Source: Ottelia alismoides
Taxonomy: Eukaryota > Streptophyta > Magnoliopsida > Alismatales > Hydrocharitaceae
Length of the DNA: 64,000 nt
Assembly: GCA_037367405.1 (NCBI GenBank)
Contig: JAZKJV010000600.1
Span: 1,612,001 to 1,676,000 of the forward strand
Reading direction: 5' to 3'
Part shown: piece after piece, positions 49,451-60,881 of the stretch
Layout of the letters: the number at the start of each line of letters is the position of its first letter
Position numbering within the stretch: position 1 is the stretch's first letter
Notes under the pieces: model-generated
Told to the model about the DNA's origin: nothing
Databases searched by the model: none
Seen by the model: the letters and a program-made list of their open reading frames with translations, nothing else
Translations under genes and position numbers: made by a program

Positions 49451-49779
49451 CTTTTGGGTGTTGATACTCTTACTCCTTAGGAAATGCTCTCATGGAGTTG
49501 ATGAGAACATGCATATATTTTTATCATATTAACATTTTGTAAGGGCTTTCGAAAAAGTAAAAACTATATCCCTAGTATGTTATATATAACTAAATGCATT
49601 TGCGAAGAACTATGCATATAGCTACAAATATGTGACCATGTATTGTGTCTATACATATACCTAAGCATATGCATAAAAGCACACACGTGGCTTTCCTATT
49701 TGGTGTTGTAATTAACAAGCAAATATGTAGGCACACGTGAGTATACTTACCCTGTATTTTAATATAATTTGATACACGT

Positions 49780-50020
49780 GCAATCTAAAATAAAAGATTG
49801 ACTTCAAACAAATAGCGGTAAATGATGTTCGGTTCAGGAATAAGCAGGAATAAGGAAAATAAAAGTCTACTCTTTGTTCGACTGAAAAGATAGGAACAAG
49901 GAAAATAAGATGAAATAAGGGTAGGTAAGATGGAATAAAGATAAGAATAAAGATGAAATAAACTGAAATAAAAGATGTAGATAAGAATAACTGTACTCTT
50001 TAGGAACCATGCCGGTGGCG
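49780..50020. mobile_element. Possible MITE of the GGAATAAGAATAA type
   Basis: The stretch contains GGAATAAGCAGGAATAAGG, GAACAAGGAAAATAAG and AAGATAAGAATAAAG tandem motifs, then AGATAAGAATAACTG. It recalls short AT-rich inverted-repeat elements whose ends read GGAATAAG or its complement. No clear terminal inverted repeat or target duplication is visible. Confidence 0.25.
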
Positions 50021-50040
50021 AATGGACCCCTTTTTCCAAT

Positions 50041-51249
50041 GCTAATTCTCCAAATAAACCTGATCTGGTTTCTTAGAAAAGGGGTATATGTGCAACTATG
50101 TAAAATATAAAGGCATTTATGTGATATTAAATAGAAGGGCAGCCATGAAAAATCCCAAAATAAGCATAACTTTAATTAGATGAAAATTTTTTTGAATTCA
50201 AGTTTTTGTCTGAACAAATCAGTTCAAAGATATTTAAAAGCAAGGAATTGTTTGTTGTACATCATCACATGCATAGTACAGACGCTTAGCTATGGGAGCT
50301 ACCCCATGGGCCGCCATGTATGTATAGAAGAGAAAGCATGAGATAATAACACATCCTAAAATAGAACTCGAATAAAATGTTCAGTTAAATAAGTATTACC
50401 AACAAAGATCTATTAAGCATGTAGAGATATCCGGCAGTAAAGGAATAGGAGTAACTTTGTTCGCCAAAACATGCTTCAAATCCACGGTTCCCTTCCATGG
50501 AGACCCTTGTGTGCAAATACCCGAAAAAACCTAGATTCATGATAACTAAAAGGGGACAGCATTTACACAACGAGATTAGAGTAAAGTACAGTATAAAACA
50601 ACACTAGACCTTGGAATGAATTCCTAAAGCATGAAAAATCCTTCTCTTCTAACCACAAGTGGTGAGACACATTGTTTGCACCTTAAATACCAGACCCCGA
50701 CGTGCAGAAGTATCAGGCAGCCAACGGGATAGGCAGGTAGCCCGCTTATACATTTGTGGAAACTCCTGTTGCAACAAAGTATCAGATCAAAGTACCAATA
50801 TCACAGAAAAAGGGAAAACCACTCCATTCCTTCCGATGAAATGGAATCTGAAGTGAATATGTGCAACTGACAGATCTCAAATAGCAGCTAAGGGCTGCAG
50901 TAGCTTTAAGCTGGCGAAGGCAAGTCCCCCCAGCAGCAACCATAATTAAGCAGTAAGACATGAACATGCCACTTTGCTGATGATACAAATGACACACTGC
51001 CTGCGTCCAACGATAGGTTGAAGATCATCTGATAATCAGCCAGGAAATATGGGTCTGTTTACAATGGAAAAACTGGATGGTAAGTCATTAGCTCTGTTTT
51101 GAAAAAGCATAACAAACTTGCAAGATGAAAGACGTGGAGGAAAACTGACAGCAAAAAAAAGGATAGCTCGGAATATCGACAGTGAAATATATTTTTGAAT
51201 GCTAAGAAGAGTGACTCGTTGAATGATTCCAGATTAAGAGGTTCACTTT
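50041..51249. other. Downstream flank of the coatomer gene
   Basis: No coding exon is recognised on either strand. The stretch is unremarkable in composition. It may include distal 3' UTR or intergenic sequence. Confidence 0.35.
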
Positions 51250-51438
51250 CTTTGCTCCTTCAGATTGAAGAATTTATCTACCCTATCAAGAAAATCACCA
51301 GGTTTCTCTATATTTTCTTTGCTCCTTCAGATTGAAGAATTTATAGTAGAAAACTACCAGGTTTCTCAATATTTTCTTTACTCCTTGGGATTGAAGAATT
51401 TATCTACCCTATCAAGAAAACTACCAGGTTTCTATATA
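51250..51438. repeat. Three tandem ~63-bp units downstream of COPA
   Basis: Units start at 51250, 51317 and 51376, each CTTT(G/A)CTCCTT then ATTGAAGAATTTAT and ending ACCAGGTTTCT. The middle unit lacks about 8 bases of the CTACCCTATC stretch. They lie 330-520 bases beyond the coatomer stop codon. Confidence 0.9.
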
Positions 51439-51771
51439 TACTTTCAACGGATTTGCAAAGTAGGGTTACATGAAGAAGAGACAGACCAATTCAGTAAAAG
51501 GAAAAGTGAAATTGCAACCATATTTTATATTTTACGGATGAACATTCACTAGTGAAATTTGGAATCTATTTCCCTCCTATTTCAGGTGGCATTTTTAGAC
51601 AGAGTATGAACTTTACTAAGCATCATAGAATATTTATGCCCATTCTCCTTTTTTTTCATGGATGATGTACCCAATAAAATAAAGCCAGTTTAGTACTTTA
51701 AAAATAGCATAAAAAGCAAGAGCAATACAGGGAGAAAATCCCGTGTCATGTCAAGACGTCCATCATTACCT

Positions 51772-54700
51772 TCACCTCATCTGAGATGGCGAACAGAGGA
51801 GCCCAGATGCATCTGATCCGATCACTGCAAGTTCGCAAACCTGGCAGATTTGCCCCTCGTGGCCCGGTACAAATCGAGCCATACAGTATGGGCATGATAC
51901 ATCCTTCTGACCACGATATATTGGAATGTAGGTCGCACCACATACAGCAAAAGGATTTCTAAAATCATAATTTAACTGTTCCTTATCTTGTTTGTTTTCA
52001 GAAGCCTTCAACACTTGTTTTGCCTTTGTGACTTGAGCCTCGCTGGTAGGGTTCAAGTCCAACAGCATCCTGGCAAAATTTGCAGCTGTACTGAAGCTTC
52101 CACCCTTGTAGCAAACAGCCATGGCACTCAGTAATGCAAGCCTCAGATGACCTTTCTGAAGCTTGCAGTTTGTGAAATATGCTGCCAGCTCCTGCTGTCG
52201 CACCAAGTTATTCCTAGTTTCCTTTCTTTTAACCTCCATCTTTAATCCCAGTACATATTCTCTTGCAATTTCAATAAGTTCCTTAACTTCATCAACCTCC
52301 CTTCTCGAATCAACCACAATGAGAGGAACTGTATGCAGTATGGATAGAAAAAGCCTCAAAGCTTCAGGGAATTTGCCCTCAGTAGTGGCCTTGTATGCCA
52401 ATTTCAGTTTCTCCTCCAGTTGCAGGAATTTGAACACAAGTGCGGGTGGGCTTCTCACATTGGGGCTGCCAGAACCACTCCAGTCTTTCTCAACAGCAAG
52501 AGGTATCAAAGGAGAAGAAGCAAGAGCAGCCAAATATGAGTGGCTTCCCGTGTATAAATCAATAAAAAAAGGCTTTAATGGAGTAAAGTTCCTTATTCCC
52601 AATTGACGGGTAAGTAGCCGCATTGCAGTATCAAAATTTCCAGCTGCTGCATGTTCCCCAGCAAGAGAAGATTTTTGAATCCAGATTTGACTGACGGGCA
52701 TGCCAGGAGCAGGTGCAACAAATAGAGATCTCGCATTAGCGGCAGCTTTTGGAGTATCCATATCTGCAGGCAACTCTAAGTCCTCCAAATCCCATCCTCC
52801 TTCCTCACTGGGTTCTTCATTTGCACCCCCAAACTCATCTGCGTCTCCATTTTGTATCACACCATCGACGTCAATAATATCCAAGTCTTCATCACCCCAT
52901 TCACCAGCAGCAACCTCTTCCTCTTCATGAGTCTTCCCTGTATTATCAAAACCGCCCTCAAAAATCCCACGCATGACTCTCAGCAGCGGCCAATCTCCAC
53001 TACACAAAAGAGGATTAGGAGGCATCAAGAGACTTGCAGTTTTGCCCTGAGGTAAAGCGGGAATGTCATCTCCAAGTTCAGACGCCAACTTATCTGCAAT
53101 TTCCGTCAACCCATGAACGGAAGCTGTTACATATGCAAGATGCAACTGGCCAACACTCTCCAGAATCTTAATGCGCTCTTCAACATTACCCAGATATAGT
53201 GAATTGTGAAACTGACCCATCACATCATTCTTGATCTCCGCTATCTTGAGCATCTTAGAAAGCTTTTCCAGGTTTCCTGTCACAAGGTATAGAAAAGAAA
53301 GCCTCTCAAAATTTTTCGTCCTTTGGTAGGCATACTCAACTATGCTAGCATTTCCCTGGCGAAGGGCTTCAATCCCTAGCCTGTACCAGTAGTCTTTCTC
53401 ATCTATCTCTTTTGCAGAAGCAACTGCAATTTGGATATTCCCACTCTCAAGAGCCAAATTAAACCGTGTCCTTTCATCTTTTACAAAGTGGAGAGCAACT
53501 TCTGGAAATCCTTTTTGCTGGAGATATGATATTACAGCCTGCCCACACAGCTGAGAACCTCTAATCATATTCATGGCATGGTCGTATTTCTTCTTAAAAA
53601 GGGCCAACTTGAAGATATATTCGGTGGCATCAATAGTTATCACACAGTTCTTTCCATCCCTATCCAAACAGTAAATGTTGTTGGAAGCGATCTTGGTGAT
53701 GTAGATTGGAACATCTAGAGTCCTTATTATTCCACTATCCCCATTTGGAAGGCAATACTTGATGTGATTCAGTGTTGTGTATATAAAGACACCATTGTCA
53801 TCCCAGGCACCACACTTAACACGGATTGTCTCATGAAGAGTGCAGACATGTTCAAGCTTCTTATTAGCAATCAGAATAGCATGTTTACTCAGCAGCGCAA
53901 CACTTTCCATGTCACCTGACCATGCCACATATTTGACTGCTGGTGCTACAAGCTCCCCAATGACAGCTCTCTGTTGAAGATCAAATATCAGCACTCTGTC
54001 CTCAGCCCTGCACAGTAAATTGCCAGTCCCGGCATAAAAAATTGCATCAGTGGCGATAGGTAGGGGGCTCTTTTTCACAATTTCATTCTTCAGATTCTTT
54101 ACCAAAACCTGGTTATTGCTCTTATCAAGCACTGCAAATCTATTACGGGCCACAAAAACAGCTGATCCACCTGAACCTTTCTTTGCATCCTGCACAGCAT
54201 CTCCCCTTCCAACACTGTCCTTGGAAACAACATAAAGTTCGTAAGAACCTCCATCTGCATCAGAACATATGAGCACAGCATTCTCTGTTGGGCTATAAGA
54301 TAGTGTTCTTGGCCCCTGATTCAGACTGACAGAACCAGGTCTCCTAATTGGAATTACTTGATTGTCCTTTTGAGAAGAAAACTCGTAACAACGCAGAAAA
54401 CGGTCTTTGACGTAATAAAGTGAGTCACCACTCACAGCGTATGCAGGACGTTCTCTTTCCAACTTAAAGACAATCATGCCGCTGTCATGACCAACAGCAA
54501 GGAGATTCATCTCAGGATGGGCGCAGAGAATCCAAAAACGGTCCTGTTCACGGCGGAAGGTCTGGATGCCAGTACGTTTAGTTACATCCCAAACACGAAT
54601 GCTTTTGTCCTCTGAGTTTGAAACAATAATATCTTGTTTTGCATGAAACAGCACACAAGAGACATTGTTCATGTGCCCTCTCAATGTATCAACCTCCCAA

Positions 54701-55356
54701 GCTTTTGTATCTGTAACGCAAACGATAAAAAAATATAGTGGAAATTAAGTTGTTTTATCCTCTTGCACGGCTCTATCCATGACAACTGACGAGCCAGACA
54801 AATTATGAAAAAACGAAAGAAAAAAAGAGGAAAAAGATGCAAATGCATGAGAAATGCTAACCATTCATTCTCCAGAGTTTAACTTGGCGATCATCTGCTC
54901 CAGACACAATGAGAGGTAGACTAGGATGAAAGGAGGCCCAATTAACTCCACGATCATGCCCTTCTAGTACATATTTGACAACTGCATCAACTCCCCCAAA
55001 TAGATCTGTATTCATTTGGCTAAGACGCAAGACATCATCAGCAGGAGATACTGTCTTTTTCCTTAGAGCACCTATGTCCCAAACACGGATAGTCTGATCC
55101 AAAGAGGCTGAAACAACCAGGTCCTCCTTTGGATGAAATGATGCACACATAACATAATGGTTGTGCCCAGTCAGCACAGAAATGCATGTTCGTGACTGCC
55201 AATTCCAAATTCGAATAGTCTGATCATCACTTGCACTGACAATCCATGGATACTCATGGTGAAATTGAACAGTGCGAATATAATCCAAATGACCAAGAAG
55301 GGTAAACAGACAACGATGTGTTTTATAGTTCCAGACTTTAATTTTATAGTCATCCC
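51772..55356 (-). CDS. COPA: Coatomer subunit alpha (COPI coat), first exon not in window
   Basis: Two exons are visible: 55356-54862 and 54710-51772, joined by a 151-bp GT-AG intron with consistent phase (Asn, then Asp-Thr-Lys-Ala-Trp). The product is the large COPI subunit that binds dilysine cargo tails in Golgi-to-ER retrograde vesicles. WD40 repeats fill exon 2 and the start of exon 3 ([63 protein letters not shown]). The coatomer WD-associated and C-terminal domains follow, with an acidic linker ([11 protein letters not shown]). The C-terminus has [20 protein letters not shown] and ends [10 protein letters not shown]. About 1143 residues are encoded; the family is near 1220, so roughly 70 N-terminal residues belong to an upstream exon. 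Exon 2 starts mid-codon (phase needs one base from exon 1). No internal stop is present. Confidence 0.97.
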
Positions 55357-56081
55357 CTATAAGTACAATATAAGCATGTCAGTTCCTATCGCAGGGAGTA
55401 AAAAACAGCGAAAAATGGCAGGAATGATTCCCGAAAATGTATGCAGATATATGGATAAATGTAGATGGTGTGAATGCATTGAGAAGATCATCAAGAAATT
55501 TTCATAAGAAATGGACAAATACTAAAAATAAGAAAAGTAACTGCATTATCCAAAGTTAACTGATATCATAATTACAATTCTTCTAGCACAATTATTTTAC
55601 CATGATATTTTTTGTCAAAAAAAAGAAGAGGCGCACCAACTTATAATACAAATGTGGTGTTAATAAGATCAAAGTGTATATAATGCATAAGAATGAGGTA
55701 TAAAAAACATGTGTTTAACCATTCTTGAAGAATCACAATATATTATTTTTTCGAAGGCAAGCTTTGGGCAACAAAGTTAAGTTCAAGAGAATGGAACATT
55801 AAAAATTATAAGAATATTAATAAGATGTAAACTAAAAATACCACCAAATAAGACAAAAAAAACTAAGTATTTTCCCATATAAAGTGAGGTCTACATGGAA
55901 TTGTTAACTCCAAATAAGTCTCATTAATCGCACATGAAATATAGGAACACGCGTCCCACAACCATACATTCAAATGTAAACGAAAATGTGTTGCGCCACT
56001 CGACCATATAAAATGACATGGGGCAACTCATATTTAATACTATAACAAGTTTATATTTTTTAATGCATGTAAGCCCCGCCA
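55357..56081. other. Start of COPA intron 1, no exon seen
   Basis: The acceptor TTATAG precedes exon 2 at 55356. On the minus strand nothing matches the expected N-terminal WD40 segment here or anywhere up to the copia LTR at 57640. The sequence is AT-rich and intron-like. Confidence 0.6.
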
Positions 56082-57515
56082 TGGTATTAAAAACCGTGCC
56101 TCAAGGTCGTCGAGGCATACGCCTCGAGGCGAAGCGGAGCTTTTTAGCCTCGAGGCGTGCGCCTCGACCCTGCCCAGTGAGGCGTGCACCTCAGTGGTTG
56201 AGGCGTAGCCTCGAGGCATTCCGCTTCGAGGCGGTCCGAGGTGCTTTTGCTTTTTTTAAGTCTTTTTTTATGAATTTAATGGTTTACTTGGTGGTTTGAG
56301 AAGCTTAAAAATATATACTTGTTGAGAATAATGATTATACAAGTTAAATGCCTAAATCTAATGTTTCTTTCATGCACGTAACTTCATATTTACTATTACT
56401 TATGTCTAACTATTTCAACAAAAAGTTTCATGTTTACTATTAATTATGTCTAACCATTAATTATGCCTAAATCTGAAGTTTCTTTCATACCCAAAATAGA
56501 AGGATCCATACACCAAAATACAAATAGAACCGCCCTTGAAATTTTTCACCGGGAGCGCTACCCCCACATCCCCGCAGGGATGGCGCATCTGCTCCCCCCT
56601 AGAGTTTGAGAAGCTTAAAAATATATACTTGTTGAGAATAATGATTATACAAGTAAAATGCCTAAATTTGATGTTTCTTTCATGCACATAACTTCATATG
56701 TACTATTACTTATGTCTAACTATTTCAGCAAAAAGTTTCATATTTACTATTAATTATGTCTAACTATTAATTATGCCTAAATCTGAAGTTTTTTCGTACC
56801 CAAAATAGAAGGATCCATACACTTGAATACAAATAGAACCGCCCTTGAAATTTTTCACCGGGGGCATTGCCCCCACATCCCCACAGGGGTGGGCGCATCT
56901 ACTCCCCCCTAGACTGCCCCCTAGACTTGCTGACCGGGCAGCGAGACCCCCATCTTGTTGGGGTATGGTACGACAGGAGGGGTGCATACACAATTCTTCA
57001 ACAATGCTCAAATGGTTATGATACAAAGCATATCATCAATTCGACGTATATTTAACCGTACTTGTTATTACAATAATATTTCAAAGATTTGTCGAAATGG
57101 ATAGGATTCACAGTTCCTCTCATGATCATATATTATATGTTAGACACATAACATAAATTTCTTTGACGTATATTTAATCGTACTTGTAATTACAATAATA
57201 TTTCAAATAGATATGTATTTTTTAATCTTTCACAACATTAATTGACAAAGAATTCCTTTTTTTTATTGGATGAAAATGTGTAGAAAGGGATATGATATCA
57301 TTTTATCTTATATTTTGGGGTCCTTACCTCTATTATTTCATCATATCTTATAGTGTTAAGTATTATATGTTGGGCAGATAACATATAATTACATTGACAT
57401 ATATATAATTATAGTTTTATGCATAGTTTTCTCTATTAACTGAGGCTTACGCCTCGACTGCCTCTAAGCTACGCCTCATCTCGATCCAGAGGAAAACGCC
57501 TCGTTCCGCCTTTAG
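56082..57515. mobile_element. Palindrome-rich DNA-transposon-like repeat with GCCTCGAGGC ends
   Basis: The left end (56098-56245) is packed with GCCTCGAGGCG-type palindromes. The right end (57440-57512) has AGGCTTACGCCTCGACTGCC and AAAACGCCTCG. This matches the style of GCCTCG-rich non-autonomous hAT-like elements of plants. Inside are a 310-bp direct duplication (56297-56606 and 56607-56916) and a ~121-bp one (about 57043 and 57165). No transposase is present. Confidence 0.5.
56297..56916. repeat. 310-bp tandem duplication
   Basis: Both copies begin TTGAGAAGCTTAAAAATATA and run through AATAGAACCGCCCTTGAAAT to CCCCCCTAGA, with scattered differences (for example CCGGGAGCGC versus CCGGGGGCAT). 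Confidence 0.85.
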
Positions 57516-57639
57516 TTTGTTCAAACCTTCAGCAACGCTTGGTTTATGTTGATGCGTTAATATTACAATGTTCAGATCATTAAGACCATACGAAAACTAG
57601 AATATATTCTTCTAAACCAATGACAAGATTTGTTAAAAC

Positions 57640-57783
57640 TTTACAGATAATTCTATATACTTTGAGTACTAGTCTCTTATTTTATTTTTGTCATGTCTAT
57701 CTTATGTAATTTACCCATAGGTCTCTCCTCTATATAAGAGAGCCTAGGGTTATATGGAATAAACAAGTCTCCCATTTTTCTCA
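57640..57783 (+). repeat. 5' LTR of the copia element (144 bp)
   Basis: The start aligns with the 3' LTR start at 63974 (TGTAGAGATAATTCTATGTA versus TTTACAGATAATTCTATATA), so its TG opening is mutated to TT. It ends TCTCA, three bases before the PBS. It contains TATATAAGAG at 57731-57740 and AATAAA at 57758-57763. Confidence 0.85.
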
Positions 57784-57786
57784 ATA

Positions 57787-57799
57787 TGGTATCAGAGCC
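57787..57799 (+). other. Primer-binding site (initiator tRNA-Met)
   Basis: TGGTATCAGAGCC is the standard complement to the 3' end of plant initiator tRNA-Met. Confidence 0.93.
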
Positions 57800-58275
57800 A
57801 CAGTCCTAGACCGGTGCTCCGTACCCTAACCCTAACCCTAGCCCACCCGCCGGCCCTCTCTCTCTCCTTCAACCACCGCCGCCAACCCTCTCTCCTTCCA
57901 CCGCCACCGCTGCCATTCCAGCAGCACCATCGCTGCCATCGTAGCAGCCCAACGACCCCACTGTTGACGCCGTAGCAGCCCCGCGGCTCCACAACCGTCG
58001 TTGTTGCAGGTGCAGCCCATGGGCATCACAGCCGTCGTTGTCGTTCTCTTGATGGTTCATTGGTGCTCTAGAGGCCCCGATAGAGGTATCTCATCCTCGG
58101 TCGTTGACCTTTGTAGCCGTCAGCTACTCTTCTATTGCCGCATCGCAAGAGTTTGATTAGGAATAATAGCTTTGAGTGCATAAGTCTACATATGCATTCA
58201 AATCCATACATGTCTGTGTAGACACCTATTCATTGGTCTACGTAACCCTAGCCCTAGTATTCTTCCACTAGGAAC
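57800..58275 (+). other. Leader of the copia element
   Basis: There is no ORF in element sense. The stretch has a CT/CCG-rich region (57840-57990) and then ATTGGTCTACGTAACCC-type sequence up to the gag ATG at 58276. Confidence 0.6.
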
Positions 58276-59092
58276 ATGTTAGAAAACAAAGTTGATGTAC
58301 CCGCCACAAGCGCCTTTCGTGGTCCAACGCCTATAGTCAAGATGAACGGGAGAAACTATGAGCTCTGGGCTATGCAGTTCATGAGCCTCATGAAGTCAAA
58401 TGGTAAGAAGTATATTCTTACTAAGGGGGAACCGGTGGAGAATACTGGGGTGAACGCCTCTTGGAAGGTAGATGATGCATATGCTAAAGTTTGGCTTTCA
58501 GGGACATTGACGATAAAGATCAGAAATGATGTGTTACACCAACCTACTGCTAAGGCTATATGAGATATCCTCACAGCTACTTACTCTCAGGTGAGGAACG
58601 AAACCAAGATACTTCAGCTTCAGCACGACATTCACAATCAAGCAGAATGGACGGCATCTCCATTCGTTGTATACATCCTTGCGTGGGATGTTTGAGAAGC
58701 TTCACAGTTACATGCCTCTTACGGCCACCCCGAAGCAACAGAAGACATACAGGAATGCTACCATGGTTGTTGTCTTTCTGGTAGCTCTAGATCCTGAATA
58801 TGATGTTGCTCGCTCCCAGATTCTTGCAGATACTACCATTCCTCATATGAAAAAAGTTTTCTGCAGGCTCAGCAGGATCATTGTTCCGTCCTCTGCCCCT
58901 AGTCAGAACTCTTCAGCGATGGTAACCTCCCGAGGCAGAGGAGGTGCTTCTTTCTTTCGTGGTCGTGGTCCTCACGGTAGAAGAGGCCGCATCCGTCAGC
59001 CATCCATGTTTTGCCATCGTCCAGCCGGTCATACCGAGGAGACATGCTACTCCAAGCATGGTTTCCCCCCATCAACCCGTGTAGCGGAGTAA
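58276..59092 (+). pseudogene. Gag of the copia element (broken)
   Basis: It starts at ATG 58276 and shows MNGRNYELWAMQF, the copia gag signature. A TGA at 58561 replaces a Trp codon in KAI(W)DIL. A frame change before 58667 leads to LRGMFEKLHSYMP and ATMVVVFLVALDPEY. A CCHC-type zinc knuckle is recognisable as GHTEETCYSKHGFPP, but one of its Cys residues seems lost (FCHRPAGH). The frame ends with TAA at 59090. Confidence 0.85.
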
Positions 59093-59375
59093 GTCGAGTC
59101 TCATGTTGCTTCTACTCCAGATTAGAGGTTTGATAACCTCGTGGACAAACTGTGAGATATTATGCATCCTTCTTCATCATCTCCTAGAGGTCATTCAGAT
59201 GTTGCAGCTTCTGCATCCGCCAGTACTTCTGCTATTGCAAGCACCTCATGTAGTACTTATGCATTTACATCCTATTATGGATCTAAGATTACAGAGTGGA
59301 TTATGGACTATGGGGCGACACACCATTTATGCGAAGGCAAGGACCAACTTACAGCCTACAGACAGGTTCGCCTGG
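59093..59375 (+). pseudogene. Protease region of the copia element
   Basis: EWIMDYGATHHLC matches the copia protease active site, normally D-S/T-G-A. Here the Ser/Thr is Tyr (DYG). Stops at about 59122 and 59152 precede it and a frame change follows near 59378. The protease is dead. Confidence 0.8.
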
Positions 59376-60881
59376 AAGAACTGTGGTGATGGCTGATGGG
59401 ACTCATTCCCCGATCACAGGACAGGAGGAGATTACCTTGACGCCTTCAATGTGTCTACAGAACGTGTTTCACGCCCCTGATTTTTCTATGAATCTGTTAT
59501 CCATTAGTCAGATTACAAAAGATTTGCACTGTCGAGCTATATTTGACACATCGTCTCTTGTTTTCAAGACATTCTTACGGGCATGGTGATTGGTTGTGGC
59601 CGTGAGCAGGGTGGTCTCTATCGATTGATCCAAACTCCCTGTGCAGGCGCATCCTCTATTTCTGCAGGACTGATCTCTCCTTTTATCTGGCATCTCCGTT
59701 TCGATCATCTCCCTCTCCAGAAGTTGAGTCATATTTTGCCACAGATCTCATCTGGATCCTCTTTCCCATGCGAGGCTTGTCAGTTGGGGAAGCATCATCG
59801 ATTGTCTTTCCTTAGTCATCAGAGTCGGAGCAGTAGCTCTCCGTTTGAATTACTTCATGTTGACATTTGGGGTCCGAGCCGTGTTCCTGATCATCAAGGG
59901 TACATGTTTTATCTTGTTGCAGATGACGATTTCTCTCGATTGCCATGGGTTTTCTTATTAAAAAATAAATCTGAAGCAGGGGATATGAAGTTCATAATGT
60001 TTTCTCTTTCTCTGTGAAAATTGGGAGAACAGATAATGGTTTAGAATTTTGTACGCGTTCTTTCTTCCATTTCTTCTCATCACATGGCATTATTCATCAA
60101 ACAACATGTCCTTACACTTCTCAGTAGAATGGCATTGCGGAACGAAAGCATTGCCATTTACTTGACATCACTCGGACACTTCTTATTCGAATTCATGCCC
60201 CACATTCATTTTGGGATGATGTTGTTCTTACGGCATGTTGTCTGGTGAATCGCAGGCCCTCTATTGTTTTGGTGAGAAAACTTCTTTCTCTGTTGTCTTT
60301 CCTGATAAGGAGTTATGCTCACTTACCCCTCGTGTCTTTGGTTCTGTTGCATTCGTACACCAGTTAGCTCTAGGTCATGACAAGCTCTCTCCTAGGGCTG
60401 TAAAATGTGTGTTTGTTAGGTACTCTAGGACCCATAAGGGATATCGATGTTATGATCCGTTGTGCATGAAATATTATATCAGTGATGATGTCACATTTTT
60501 TGAGTCTGTGATGTTTTTCTCCTCTATAGGAGATATATTGGCTTCGTCTGATTCTAATGATGAGGTTTACATGCCACCTCCTCCCACATCTTCGTCTTCT
60601 CACATGTGCATGTTGTCTCGCCTCTGCAACCACCACCGTCGCCATCGCCGCCTCCTCCACCATTACCGTCTTCCACCCAGTCTCATATTGTTCCTCCATT
60701 ACCAAAATTCTATTCCTGTCGACCTATATCTGCTCATGGACATCGTACGTCATCCAGCACACCTCAGATTTGTTCTGATAACATGATTTCTAATGATGGG
60801 TCCGAAGATTTGTCTGCACAGGGATCTTTACAGGATAATAGCCCAGAAGTGAATGATGTTGGCCATGACCTGGATTCACCC
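59376..60881 (+). repeat. Tandem duplication copy 1 (1506 bp) in the copia pol
   Basis: It holds the pre-integrase and integrase coding stretch. It begins AAGAACTGTGGTGATGG and is followed directly by copy 2. One base is missing in the GTTTTCAAG run at about 59563 relative to copy 2, which shifts the frame. Confidence 0.95.
59376..60881 (+). pseudogene. Pre-integrase and integrase, copy 1
   Basis: Visible motifs: WHLRFDHLPLQKL and CEACQLGKHH (zinc-binding), LLHVDIWGPS (first Asp), VADDDFSRLPW, GRTDNGLEFC (second Asp) and NGIAERKH with the third acidic residue. A TAG sits at the usual Gln before NGIAERKH. PRVFGSVAFVH and SRTHKGYRCYDP mark the conserved post-core region. At least two frame changes are present. 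Confidence 0.85.

Noticed and set aside
51772..54710. Plus-strand ORFs opposite COPA as antisense genes
   Set aside because: They are shadows of the strongly conserved minus-strand coding sequence.
57823..57841. CCCTAACCCTAACCCTA, three telomere-like repeats
   Set aside because: There are only three units, inside the leader of the copia element. It is too short for an interstitial telomere tract and is not evidence for a telomere type.
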